Assembly (NCBI GenBank): GCA_035295985.1
Contig: DATHBT010000061.1
Coordinates: 1 to 6,646, forward strand
Reading direction: 5' to 3'
DNA length: 6,646 bases
From: JAIVGV01 sp035295985
GTDB taxonomy: Bacteria; Acidobacteriota; Blastocatellia; Pyrinomonadales; Pyrinomonadaceae
Shown here one piece after another: positions 1 to 5,262 of the stretch. Made by a program: the position numbers and the translations under genes. A model generated the notes under the pieces. That model was given only the letters and a program-made list of their open reading frames with translations, searched no databases and was not told the DNA's origin. Within the stretch, counting starts at the first letter, position 1. Every line of letters begins with the position of its first letter.

Positions 1-319
1 CCGCGCGCGCGAGGACGGATTCGGCGTCGGCGCGCTGGATGCGCGCGTAGGTCGCGGGGTGTTGGCGTTCGAGCCAGGCGAGCACGGTGGGGCCGAAGTT
101 GAAGCTGAGCCCCGCGTAGTTGTTGAGTATGCGCTCGACGCGGCCCTCTGTATCGACGATGCGCGCGAAGGCGTTCGGGCGGTAGCACTCGAAGTGTATG
201 CGCTCGTTCCAGTCGTGGAAGGGGCGCGCGCCCGGCTGCTCCTCGATCTCGCCCGTCCAGGGGTTCTCGCGCGGCGGCTGGTAGAAGTGGCCGTGGATGA
301 CTAGCGCGGTCTGCTCCAT
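1..319 (-). CDS. Glycoside hydrolase family 57 / DUF3536 protein, N-terminal part (cut by window edge)
   Basis: The minus-strand frame opens with ATG at 319-317 and stays open for 106 codons to the window edge, so only the N-terminus is visible. It begins MEQTALVIHGHFYQPPRENP and continues with PFHDWNERI, ECYRPN, NNYAGLSFNFGPT and a WLE segment. The HGHFYQPPR stretch (residues 9-17) is the family's version of GH57 motif 1, and the NFGPT block follows it as in DUF3536-containing GH57 proteins of bacteria. GH57 enzymes act on alpha-glucans (amylase, branching or debranching type), but the DUF3536 subgroup has no settled substrate that I know of. The catalytic Glu and Asp lie beyond the visible part. 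The start is supported by the family motif beginning a few residues in; the upstream GAGAATTG is only a weak ribosome site. The upstream neighbour (608 onward) is divergent. Confidence 0.88.
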   Translation of the reverse strand, partial: MEQTALVIHGHFYQPPRENPWTGEIEEQPGARPFHDWNERIHFECYRPNAFARIVDTEGRVERILNNYAGLSFNFGPTVLAWLERQHPATYARIQRADAESVLARA

Positions 320-418
320 CAATTCTCAATGCGCCACGCGAACCCGCGCGTAGCGGATTGGCGCGGCTTATTTCATCCGACTCAATCTCGACTCAAATCG
401 TCACGCAGTTTAACAACC

Positions 419-432
419 CGCGCGCGCGCGCG
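419..432. repeat. CG dinucleotide run in the divergent intergenic region
   Basis: Seven CG steps in a row lie inside the 288-base gap between the divergent GH57 gene and the HTH gene. The rest of that gap (320-607) contains no gene I can support. No promoter there reached a convincing -35/-10 match with a 16-18 base spacer on either strand, although both genes presumably start from it. Confidence 0.6.
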
Positions 433-607
433 GAAGCGGCAGGGGTCGTGGCGCGGTCTTGTAGCGTTTCGGAGAGTTGTAGTAAGTTTGCGGCCAAAGT
501 CTTTCGGCGAAAATCAGCGGCGGGCAGTTCGCCCGCAGAATTCCGGCGCGGTTATTCGATTCGGACGCGCGGCGGCGCGCGGGGTATTTTCACGGAGGTG
601 CGTGGCG

Positions 608-1144
608 GTGGCGACGAAAGCGGAGCGCAAAATTAGTGACGAGCGGGGCGGCGGGAGGGAGCGCGGCGCGGGGCGCGTCAGCCGCAAGGATCAGATTCGC
701 GCGCTGTTCATGTCGGGCATCACGGAGGTGGAAGACCTCGCGATGATCACGGGCGCGCGGCCCTCCTACGTCGGCTCTGTCCTGCAGGAGTCGGGGCTGA
801 AGACCGGCTACTTCGATCTCTACACCTCGACCGCGCACCCGATGAACGTCTATTCCAAGTTCTTCGCGAGCCGCCTGGGCTTCAAGGACGAAGGGGCGGC
901 GCGCGAGAGCGTCGAGATCATCGACCGGCTCTACCGGCAGTTCGAGCTGGCCGGGGATCGCGCCGGCCAGCACCACGCGCTGCTGATGGCCCTGACGATG
1001 TACGACCGCGCGCGCTGGACGGGCAAGGCCGCCGAGGCCAACGTCTTCCGCGCGTGGCTCGTCTCGAACCTGCACGAGGCCGTGCCGCGCGAGGAGGAGG
1101 GCGGTGTGCTCGATGAGGACGAGGCCCTGCCGTCGCTCGACTAG
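608..1144 (+). CDS. Conserved-looking protein of unknown function with predicted N-terminal helix-turn-helix
   Basis: This 178-residue reading uses GTG at 608 as start because GGAGG at 594-598 sits nine bases upstream; GTG at 602 is too close to it. The open frame continues upstream to 329, but that part is low-complexity and arginine-rich with no ribosome site. After a charged, glycine-rich N-terminus (residues 1-24), residues about 28-64 (from KDQIRALFMSG to VLQESGL) look like a helix-turn-helix: helix, turn at the ITGARPSYV part, recognition-type helix. Residues 68-160 are mostly helical, with an aromatic YFDLYTSTAHPMNVYSKFF segment and a long amphipathic stretch, ending in an acidic tail (EEEGGVLDEDEALPSLD). 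This suggests a DNA-binding regulator or adaptor, but I do not recognise a named family. The next gene follows 56 bases later on the same strand, so the two may be cotranscribed. Confidence 0.75.
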   Translation: MATKAERKISDERGGGRERGAGRVSRKDQIRALFMSGITEVEDLAMITGARPSYVGSVLQESGLKTGYFDLYTSTAHPMNVYSKFFASRLGFKDEGAARESVEIIDRLYRQFELAGDRAGQHHALLMALTMYDRARWTGKAAEANVFRAWLVSNLHEAVPREEEGGVLDEDEALPSLD

Positions 1145-1200
1145 CAAGCCTCAGGGCCGCGAATGCGCCGCACAAGTTTTCCCGCGCCGTGAGGTAGCCG

Positions 1201-1479
1201 ATGATCGTCGAAGCCTTCGACAACGCCTGGCACGTCCTGCGCCACTGGGCCGAGGTGGGCCACGAGTATTTCGTCTTCGAGCACCGCGGGCGCGTGCCCG
1301 AGCCTCGGCCCCTGCCGCGCGAAGACCTGCCGCCCGACGCCGTCTGCGGCCTCGACTACTTCCTCGTCCCCGCGCTCGCGCCGCCCGCCCACGGCGACAA
1401 CCCCGACCCCGACCGCCCGCTCACCCCCGCCGAGATTCTTCTCGCCACGGCCATCGCCGAAGGGTGGGAACCGGAATGA
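1201..1479 (+). CDS. Small hypothetical protein (92 aa)
   Basis: ATG at 1201 is preceded by GAGGT (1191-1195) at a five-base spacing, a good ribosome site that fixes the start. The protein is acidic and proline-rich in its middle (PEPRPLPREDLPPD) and aromatic near the N-terminus (HVLRHWAEVGHEYFVFEHRG). It has no signal peptide or membrane segment and ends with a probable helix (LTPAEILLATAIAEGWEPE). I do not recognise a family. Codon use is GC-rich at third positions like its neighbours, which supports a real gene. It follows the HTH gene by 56 bases on the same strand and is followed at once by a repeat/hairpin element that probably terminates transcription. A role linked to the upstream gene is only inferred from position. 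Confidence 0.7.
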   Translation: MIVEAFDNAWHVLRHWAEVGHEYFVFEHRGRVPEPRPLPREDLPPDAVCGLDYFLVPALAPPAHGDNPDPDRPLTPAEILLATAIAEGWEPE

Positions 1480-1480
1480 A

Positions 1481-1625
1481 TAGCTGTTAGCTATTAGCTG
1501 TTAGCTGTTAGCTAAAACATAAAACAGAAGGCGGGAGGTCGCAGTAATCATTCACTGCCTCCCGCCTTCTCCCTTCTTCTTTTTCTGAAAGCTAAAAGCT
1601 AATCGCTAACAGCTAACAGCTTTCT
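1481..1625. repeat. Composite repeat: heptamer arrays as inverted arms around a GC-rich hairpin
   Basis: Left arm 1481-1515 reads as five 7-base units of TAGCTGT type (TAGCTGT, TAGCTAT, TAGCTGT, TAGCTGT, TAGCTAA). Right arm 1591-1618 reads as four 7-base units of the complementary type (GCTAAAA, GCTAATC, GCTAACA, GCTAACA). The arms can pair with each other, and between them lies a 13-bp perfect stem with a further 4-bp extension (1526-1570). The left arm begins one base after the stop of the 92-aa gene, and the right arm reaches the stop codon of the PhzF-family gene, so the element fills the whole convergent gap. It resembles short tandem heptanucleotide repeats known from cyanobacteria (STRR), though I cannot say it is related. 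Confidence 0.85.
1526..1585. terminator. Likely bidirectional intrinsic terminator between convergent genes
   Basis: AGAAGGCGGGAGG (1526-1538) pairs perfectly with CCTCCCGCCTTCT (1558-1570). After a three-base bulge, CAGT/ACTG extends the stem around the eight-base loop 1546-1553. On the plus strand the stem is followed by a T-rich tract (1571-1585, CCCTTCTTCTTTTTC). On the minus strand it is followed by TGTTTTATGTTTTAG (1525 down to 1511). It can therefore end transcripts from both the 92-aa gene and the PhzF-family gene. Confidence 0.65.
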
Positions 1626-2437
1626 CAGTGCAGCAGCTCGCCGCGCATCATCGTGACGGCGCGGCCGGCGAGGTGGACGCGCTCGCCGTCCAGCGTCACG
1701 CGCATCTGCCCGCCGCGGGCCGAAGCCTGGTAGGCGTTGAACTCCGTGCGGCCGAGTTTTCCGGCCCAGTAGGGCGCGAGCGCGCAGTGGGCCGCGCCGG
1801 TGACGGGGTCTTCGTCGATGCCTGCGCCCGGCGCGAAGAATCGCGAGACGAAGTCGTAAGGGCGTCCGTTCGAGCGCGCGGTGACGATTGCGCCGCGCAG
1901 CCCGAAGCGGCCGAGCGCGGGGATGTCGGGCCGGAGCCGTCTGACCGCTTCTTCGGACTCAAGCTCGACGAGATAGTCCGTCTTCGTCCGCCTCACCTCG
2001 CGCGCACGCGCGCCGACGGCTTTCAACAACTCGCGCGGCGGGCGCTCGACGACGCTCGAAGGGCTGGCCGGGAAGTTTAAGACGATCTCTTCGCCGTCGT
2101 GTCGAGCTTCGAGCACGCCGCTCTTGGTCTGGAAGCGGACGGTCTCGCCGGGCGCGAGTCGGCCGGTCTCGACGAGGACGTGCGTGCTGGCGAGCGTGGC
2201 GTGGCCGCAGAGCGGGACTTCGACCGTGGGCGTGAACCAGCGCAGTTTGTAACGGCCGCGGCCGCCGTGGAGGAAGGCCGTCTCGGCCAGGTTCATCTCG
2301 CGCGCGACGAGCTGCATCCACCTCGCCGGGGCCGGGCCGGGGAGGACGCAGACGGCCGCCGGGTTGCCGGTGAAGAGTTTCGTGACGAAGGCATCGACGA
2401 CGTAAACGGGCTGCGCTTCAGTTCTCTTTTTGCTCAT
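1625..2437 (-). CDS. PhzF family isomerase/epimerase-like protein
   Basis: The 270-residue protein has the length and landmarks of the PhzF family (diaminopimelate-epimerase fold, two similar halves). Visible are the N-terminal VDAFVTKLFTGNPAAVCVL (14-32), the catalytic-type glutamate in NLAETAF (E52), the LCGHATLA turn (76-83) that helps hold the substrate, and the second-half DEDPVTGAAHCAL block (208-220). PhzF itself isomerises a dihydro-hydroxyanthranilate in phenazine synthesis. No other phenazine gene is present here, so this is better read as one of the many chromosomal homologues with unknown small-molecule substrate, cytosolic. ATG at 2437 gives a normal N-terminus, but no clear ribosome site precedes it; the upstream bases run straight into a heptamer repeat array. 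The gene ends in a shared terminator region with the convergent 92-aa gene. Confidence 0.92.
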   Translation of the reverse strand: MSKKRTEAQPVYVVDAFVTKLFTGNPAAVCVLPGPAPARWMQLVAREMNLAETAFLHGGRGRYKLRWFTPTVEVPLCGHATLASTHVLVETGRLAPGETVRFQTKSGVLEARHDGEEIVLNFPASPSSVVERPPRELLKAVGARAREVRRTKTDYLVELESEEAVRRLRPDIPALGRFGLRGAIVTARSNGRPYDFVSRFFAPGAGIDEDPVTGAAHCALAPYWAGKLGRTEFNAYQASARGGQMRVTLDGERVHLAGRAVTMMRGELLH

Positions 2438-2443
2438 AAGGCC

Positions 2444-2582
2444 GTCAGTTGTCCGTGGTCAGTTACAGATTGTCCGTTGTCCGTGGTCAGTTGTTTCGCG
2501 CCGCGTCGGCTGTAAAGTCACGTCGCGGGCGTCGAGCCGGTTAAGCTCAAACAACTGACCACTGACCACTGACAACGGACAA
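2444..2582. repeat. Second heptamer-based inverted repeat element, upstream of the PhzF-family gene
   Basis: The left array 2444-2492 reads as seven 7-base units in register: GTCAGTT, GTCCGTG, GTCAGTT, ACAGATT, GTCCGTT, GTCCGTG, GTCAGTT. The right array 2552-2579 reads as four units: CAACTGA, CCACTGA, CCACTGA, CAACGGA. The reverse complement of 2551-2582 matches 2470-2494 except for one extra 7-base unit and one A/C difference, so the arms differ by exactly one repeat unit. About 56 bases of unique sequence lie between the arms. The array starts six bases upstream of the PhzF-family start codon, so it would form the leader of that mRNA. Confidence 0.85.
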
Positions 2583-2616
2583 GTTTTTGTCCATCGCCCC
2601 GCGCTCACCGTTTTCT

Positions 2617-3234
2617 TCATGCCGTGGCGGCGCGCTCGCGGAAGATTTTCAAGACCTCGCGCTTGAGTTCGGGCGTGAGCGTGTCGAGGCCGTCAGAGAC
2701 TTTGAACTTCTGGTTGACCCACTTGCGAACCTTCGCCGCGTCGTAGCCGAGCGAGCCGGCCGCTTCGAGAATGTCGCGGTCGAGAGCGGCCGACTCATCC
2801 GCGGCGGCCGGCGCGGGCGGCGCGGGCGGCTGCCCCTTCGCCGCTCTTTCGGCGGGCGGGGCCGCGGCGCCTGCCGGCTGCATCCGCGCCGTCTTCTGCA
2901 ACTCCTCGCGCGACGCGATGCCGCGCTTGACCTCGAAGCCGAGCATCGCGAGCGCGCGGCCGACGGACGAAGTCTCCGCGTTCTCGATGTAAGAAGTTTT
3001 GTTCACGTAAGATTCCCCGCGCACCTCGAAGGCGTGGCCCGTGGCGGCGGGCTGCGCGTCGTCGGGCGTGCGATAGACCTCGGCGCGCATCAGGACAAAG
3101 CCGGTTTCCAGGTCGTGCTGGACGATTGCGGTCGTGATGCGGCCTTCGGGGTAGCGCTCGTAAAAGCGTTCGAGCCGCTCGGCGACGGGCACGTAGTCCT
3201 CGAAGCGGTCGCGCGAAGAGGTGGGGCGTGACAT
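2617..3234 (-). CDS. Phage-type ssDNA-annealing/recombination-like protein (hypothetical)
   Basis: The 205-residue protein has three parts. Residues 11-115 form a conserved-looking domain with FEDYVPVAERLERFYERYP at its start and IENAETSSVGRALAMLGFEV (83-102) at its end. The NAETS-VGRALA-LGF pattern is one I associate with phage and prophage proteins annotated as ERF-like or ssDNA-binding. Residues 116-150 are a proline/alanine-rich linker. Residues about 152-201 form a small helical domain (from ILEAAGSLGYDAAKVRKWV through LTPELKREVLKIF) like the short C-terminal domain seen after linkers in RecT/Erf-type phage proteins. A role in single-strand DNA binding or annealing is an inference. ATG at 3234 has GAGAG seven bases upstream and AAAAGGAG somewhat further. 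No other phage gene is nearby; it lies downstream of rnz on the same strand but has its own promoter candidate. Confidence 0.7.
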   Translation of the reverse strand: MSRPTSSRDRFEDYVPVAERLERFYERYPEGRITTAIVQHDLETGFVLMRAEVYRTPDDAQPAATGHAFEVRGESYVNKTSYIENAETSSVGRALAMLGFEVKRGIASREELQKTARMQPAGAAAPPAERAAKGQPPAPPAPAAADESAALDRDILEAAGSLGYDAAKVRKWVNQKFKVSDGLDTLTPELKREVLKIFRERAATA

Positions 3235-3284
3235 CGGTTTGCTCTCACTCCTTTTCGATCTCGGCCGAACCGGGAGACGGCTGC

Positions 3285-3313
3285 ACTCTAAACCGCGGCC
3301 CGTCTTTTTTCAA
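3285..3313 (-). promoter_or_regulatory. Candidate sigma-70 type promoter for the recombination-like gene
   Basis: Read on the minus strand, TTGAAA (3313-3308) is followed after exactly 17 bases by TAGAGT (3290-3285). These match the -35 and -10 consensus at five and four of six positions. Transcription would begin near 3278, about 44 bases before the ATG at 3234. The gap 3235-3379 holds nothing else I can support. Confidence 0.5.
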
Positions 3314-3379
3314 CAGAGGCGACTCCCGACAGGCCGGCGGTTAACTCACCGTCGTATCGCGTCCGCCCGCGCCGCCGTC

Positions 3380-4342
3380 TCAGTCCTCTCCCCTACCGAC
3401 TTCAATCGTCATGAAATCTTCGGCCAGCGTCGTTGCGGGGAAGACGGCGCGGGCCTGGCGCAGGAGCGCGGAGATTTCGACGGGATTGCCGGGCGCGTAG
3501 CGCGGGCTGACGTGCGTGACGGCGAGGCGGTACGCTCCGGCCTCGCGCGCGACGCGGGCCGCGTCCGATGCGGTCGAGTGCGTACTCTGGCGCGCGAGGT
3601 GCGCGTCCTCGTCAACGAAGGTCGCCTCGTGGATGAGCAGGTCCGCGCCGCGCGAAAGCTCCACGGAGTTCTCGCAGTAGGTCGTGTCGGTGCAATAGAC
3701 GACCGCCCGGCCGCGTATGTCGGGGCCGCAGAGTTCTCGGCCGTCGAAGGTGCGGCCGTCCGCGAGCGTGACGGTCTCGCCGCGCTTGAGCCGCCCGTAG
3801 AGCGGCCCCGGCGGGATGCCCAGTTCCGCCGCGCGCTCAACGTCGAAGCGGCCCGGCCGGTCGCGCTCCTGCACGCGGTAGCCGAAGGACTGTAGGCGGT
3901 GGCGCAGCGGGAGGCAGGAGACGGCGAACTCCGCGTCCTCGTAGATCAGCCCGGCGCGGACTGTGTTGACGACGAGGCTCTCGCCCAGCGTCGTGCGCGT
4001 CACGCGCGCGGCCGAGTGGACGAAATCTTTGAGTCCGGCCGGGCCGTACAGCTCGACGGGCTGCGCCGCCCCGGCCAGTCCGATTGAGGCGAGGAGGCCG
4101 AGCAGGCCGAAGACGTGGTCGCCGTGCAGGTGCGTGATGAAGACGCGGCTGATCTGGCTGAGCCGCAGGTCTGTGCGCTGAATCTGGTGCTGCGTGGCCT
4201 CGCCGCAGTCGAAGAGCCAGACCTCGCCGCGCTGCGGCAGGCGCAGGGCCACGGCCGAGACGTTCCGCACGCGCGTCGGCACGCCCGCGCTCGTTCCGAG
4301 AAAAGTGACTCGCAAAAATCCCCCCCGCGATCTCGCGGCCAT
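3380..4342 (-). CDS. rnz: Ribonuclease Z (tRNA 3' processing endonuclease)
   Basis: This metallo-beta-lactamase-fold enzyme cuts the 3' trailer from tRNA precursors. With ATG at 4342 it has 320 residues. Visible signatures are FLGTSAGVPTRVRN near the N-terminus (family loop PTxxRN), the zinc motif HLHGDH at about 71-76, a further histidine in LRHRLQSFGY, the RPGRFDVERA and GIPPGPLYGRLKRGE exosite region, CTDTTYCEN with the metal-bridging Asp, HEATF, and the late HSTASDA and VTHVSPRY histidines. All metal ligands appear intact. The frame is open upstream to an ATG at 4417, but those residues are not family-like. A TTG start at 4315 (MRVTFLGTS) would give 311 residues, nearer the usual length, and has a G-rich stretch just before it, so the start is uncertain. 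A lone TATACT (4361-4356) precedes the ATG without a matching -35. Confidence 0.95.
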   Translation of the reverse strand: MAARSRGGFLRVTFLGTSAGVPTRVRNVSAVALRLPQRGEVWLFDCGEATQHQIQRTDLRLSQISRVFITHLHGDHVFGLLGLLASIGLAGAAQPVELYGPAGLKDFVHSAARVTRTTLGESLVVNTVRAGLIYEDAEFAVSCLPLRHRLQSFGYRVQERDRPGRFDVERAAELGIPPGPLYGRLKRGETVTLADGRTFDGRELCGPDIRGRAVVYCTDTTYCENSVELSRGADLLIHEATFVDEDAHLARQSTHSTASDAARVAREAGAYRLAVTHVSPRYAPGNPVEISALLRQARAVFPATTLAEDFMTIEVGRGED

Positions 4343-4534
4343 GGCAGACCGCGACAGTATAAACAAAAACGGGTTGGCCGGCGGAGCGTCGTGGCGGCGC
4401 GCGGCGGCCCAGTGCATTCCGATCAGAGTTCACACACGCCCGCGGTTCGGCCGCCCGGAGGTCGCCCCCTGTGTCCGGTTGGTGACAGACCGCAAGGCTA
4501 AATTCCGCATATGCTTTGTTGTTAACAGTGTCGG

Positions 4535-4563
4535 TTGACTTCGCGCTCGCCGTCCGCTAAAAA
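4535..4563 (+). promoter_or_regulatory. Candidate promoter for the response regulator gene
   Basis: TTGACT (4535-4540) and TAAAAA (4558-4563) are separated by 17 bases. They match the -35 consensus at five of six positions and the -10 at four of six. Transcription would begin near 4570, giving a leader of about 40 bases to the ATG at 4611. It lies in the divergent region between rnz and the response regulator, whose other half (4343-4530) shows no clear promoter for rnz. Confidence 0.5.
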
Positions 4564-4610
4564 TTCCGGCGACCTCCAGTCTCGTCCGGTTCCGAAGGAA
4601 TTTCCCCCGA

Positions 4611-4991
4611 ATGCCTAACATACTGATCGTTGACGACTCCGAGATGTGGCGGCGCATGTCGAAGGACGCGCTCGCGCGCTACGGCCACTCGATCCGCGAG
4701 GCCGACTCGGGTGAGAGCGCCGTGGCCTCGGCGCACACCGCGCCGGTCGATCTCGTCGTGATGGACTACGGGATGCCGAGTCTGAACGGCATCGAGGCGT
4801 CCCGGCTGCTGCGCCAGGTGCCCGGCTGCGAACTGGTGCCGATCATCCTGCTCACGGCCGAGGACTTTCCGGGCGATTGCAACGAGACGCCGCTCCCCTT
4901 CGTCAGCGGCTACGTTGACAAGAAGCGCATCTTCACAGACCTCGCGGACTGCGTCGGCCAGCACCTCGACGGCGTGAGCGCGGCCGTCTGA
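4611..4991 (+). CDS. Single-domain response regulator (CheY-like receiver)
   Basis: The 126-residue protein is one receiver domain with no output domain. The sequence shows the acidic pair D8-D9 in ILIVDDSEMWRRM, the phosphoacceptor D52 in LVVMDYGMPSLNG, the switch threonine T82 in ILLTAED, and the lysine after beta-5 in YVDKK (K104 or K105). The proline that usually follows this lysine is absent. Such proteins pass a phosphoryl group from a histidine kinase to a partner protein, or act by binding alone. No kinase, phosphotransfer protein or chemotaxis gene is in the window, so partner and output are unknown. GAAGGAA (4594-4600) ten bases before the ATG is an acceptable ribosome site, and a promoter candidate lies upstream. 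The segment EDFPGDCNETPLPF between T82 and beta-5 is proline- and acid-rich and not typical of CheY itself. Confidence 0.93.
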   Translation: MPNILIVDDSEMWRRMSKDALARYGHSIREADSGESAVASAHTAPVDLVVMDYGMPSLNGIEASRLLRQVPGCELVPIILLTAEDFPGDCNETPLPFVSGYVDKKRIFTDLADCVGQHLDGVSAAV

Positions 4992-5040
4992 GGCGGCGGA
5001 CGAAACCGTTCGCCGTTCGTTGGCGGGCCCCCGGTTGCCC

Positions 5041-5069
5041 TTGCCAGATCGCCGTTTCGGTGTTAGAGT
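5041..5069 (+). promoter_or_regulatory. Candidate extended -10 promoter for the TPR gene
   Basis: TTGCCA (5041-5046) and TAGAGT (5064-5069) are 17 bases apart, and TGT (5061-5063) directly before the second box gives the extended -10 pattern. Transcription would begin near 5076, leaving a long leader of nearly 190 bases before the ATG at 5263. The same TAGAGT box occurs in the promoter candidate of the recombination-like gene. Confidence 0.5.
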
Positions 5070-5111
5070 CCACGGCCATCGCACCCCTTCCCCCGTGGAA
5101 AGGTTGTGAGT

Positions 5112-5154
5112 AGAGGCCGGCGGCGTAGCGAGGGCGCCACCGGCCTCTTACATT
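5112..5154 (+). terminator. Hairpin with short T-rich tail in the TPR gene leader
   Basis: A5112 to G5125 (GAGGCCGGCGGCG after the first A) pairs with 5135-5148 (CGCCACCGGCCTCT) as a 14-bp stem with one mismatch around a nine-base loop. It is followed by TACATTTT. It could be the terminator of the response regulator gene, whose stop is about 120 bases upstream, or an attenuator-like element, because the candidate TPR promoter lies before it. The rest of 4992-5262 shows no gene. The T tract is interrupted, so termination strength is uncertain. Confidence 0.45.
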
Positions 5155-5262
5155 TTCGGCGCGCGGGCCGGGAACGACTGACGGCGAGTCCGCTCCGGCC
5201 TCCGAATTTGAAAGCACGACTCACGGCCTTTCCGCACGCCGCACGCCGCCCGAAAGTTTCGC

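Noticed and set aside
329..607. N-terminal extension of the HTH gene to an ATG at 329
   Set aside because: The added residues are arginine-rich low-complexity with no ribosome site, while GGAGG precedes GTG at 608 at good spacing.
590..1147. Minus-strand open frame opposite the HTH gene
   Set aside because: It is an antisense shadow of GC-rich coding; the plus strand has the ribosome site and protein-like composition.
1481..1625. Heptamer arrays as a CRISPR array
   Set aside because: Units are 7 bases, contiguous and without spacers, and are arranged as inverted arms.
1625..2437. Evidence for a phenazine biosynthesis cluster
   Set aside because: Only a PhzF-like gene is present; no other phz gene is in view.
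2587..3231. Plus-strand open frame opposite the recombination-like gene
   Set aside because: Its product is low-complexity and arginine-rich, and the minus-strand frame carries recognisable domain patterns.
3221..3895. Plus-strand open frame opposite rnz
   Set aside because: The minus strand encodes clear RNase Z motifs here, so this is a shadow.
4418..4560. A minus-strand promoter for rnz (TTAACA, 17 bases, TTTAGC)
   Set aside because: The -10 match is only three of six positions, too weak to annotate.
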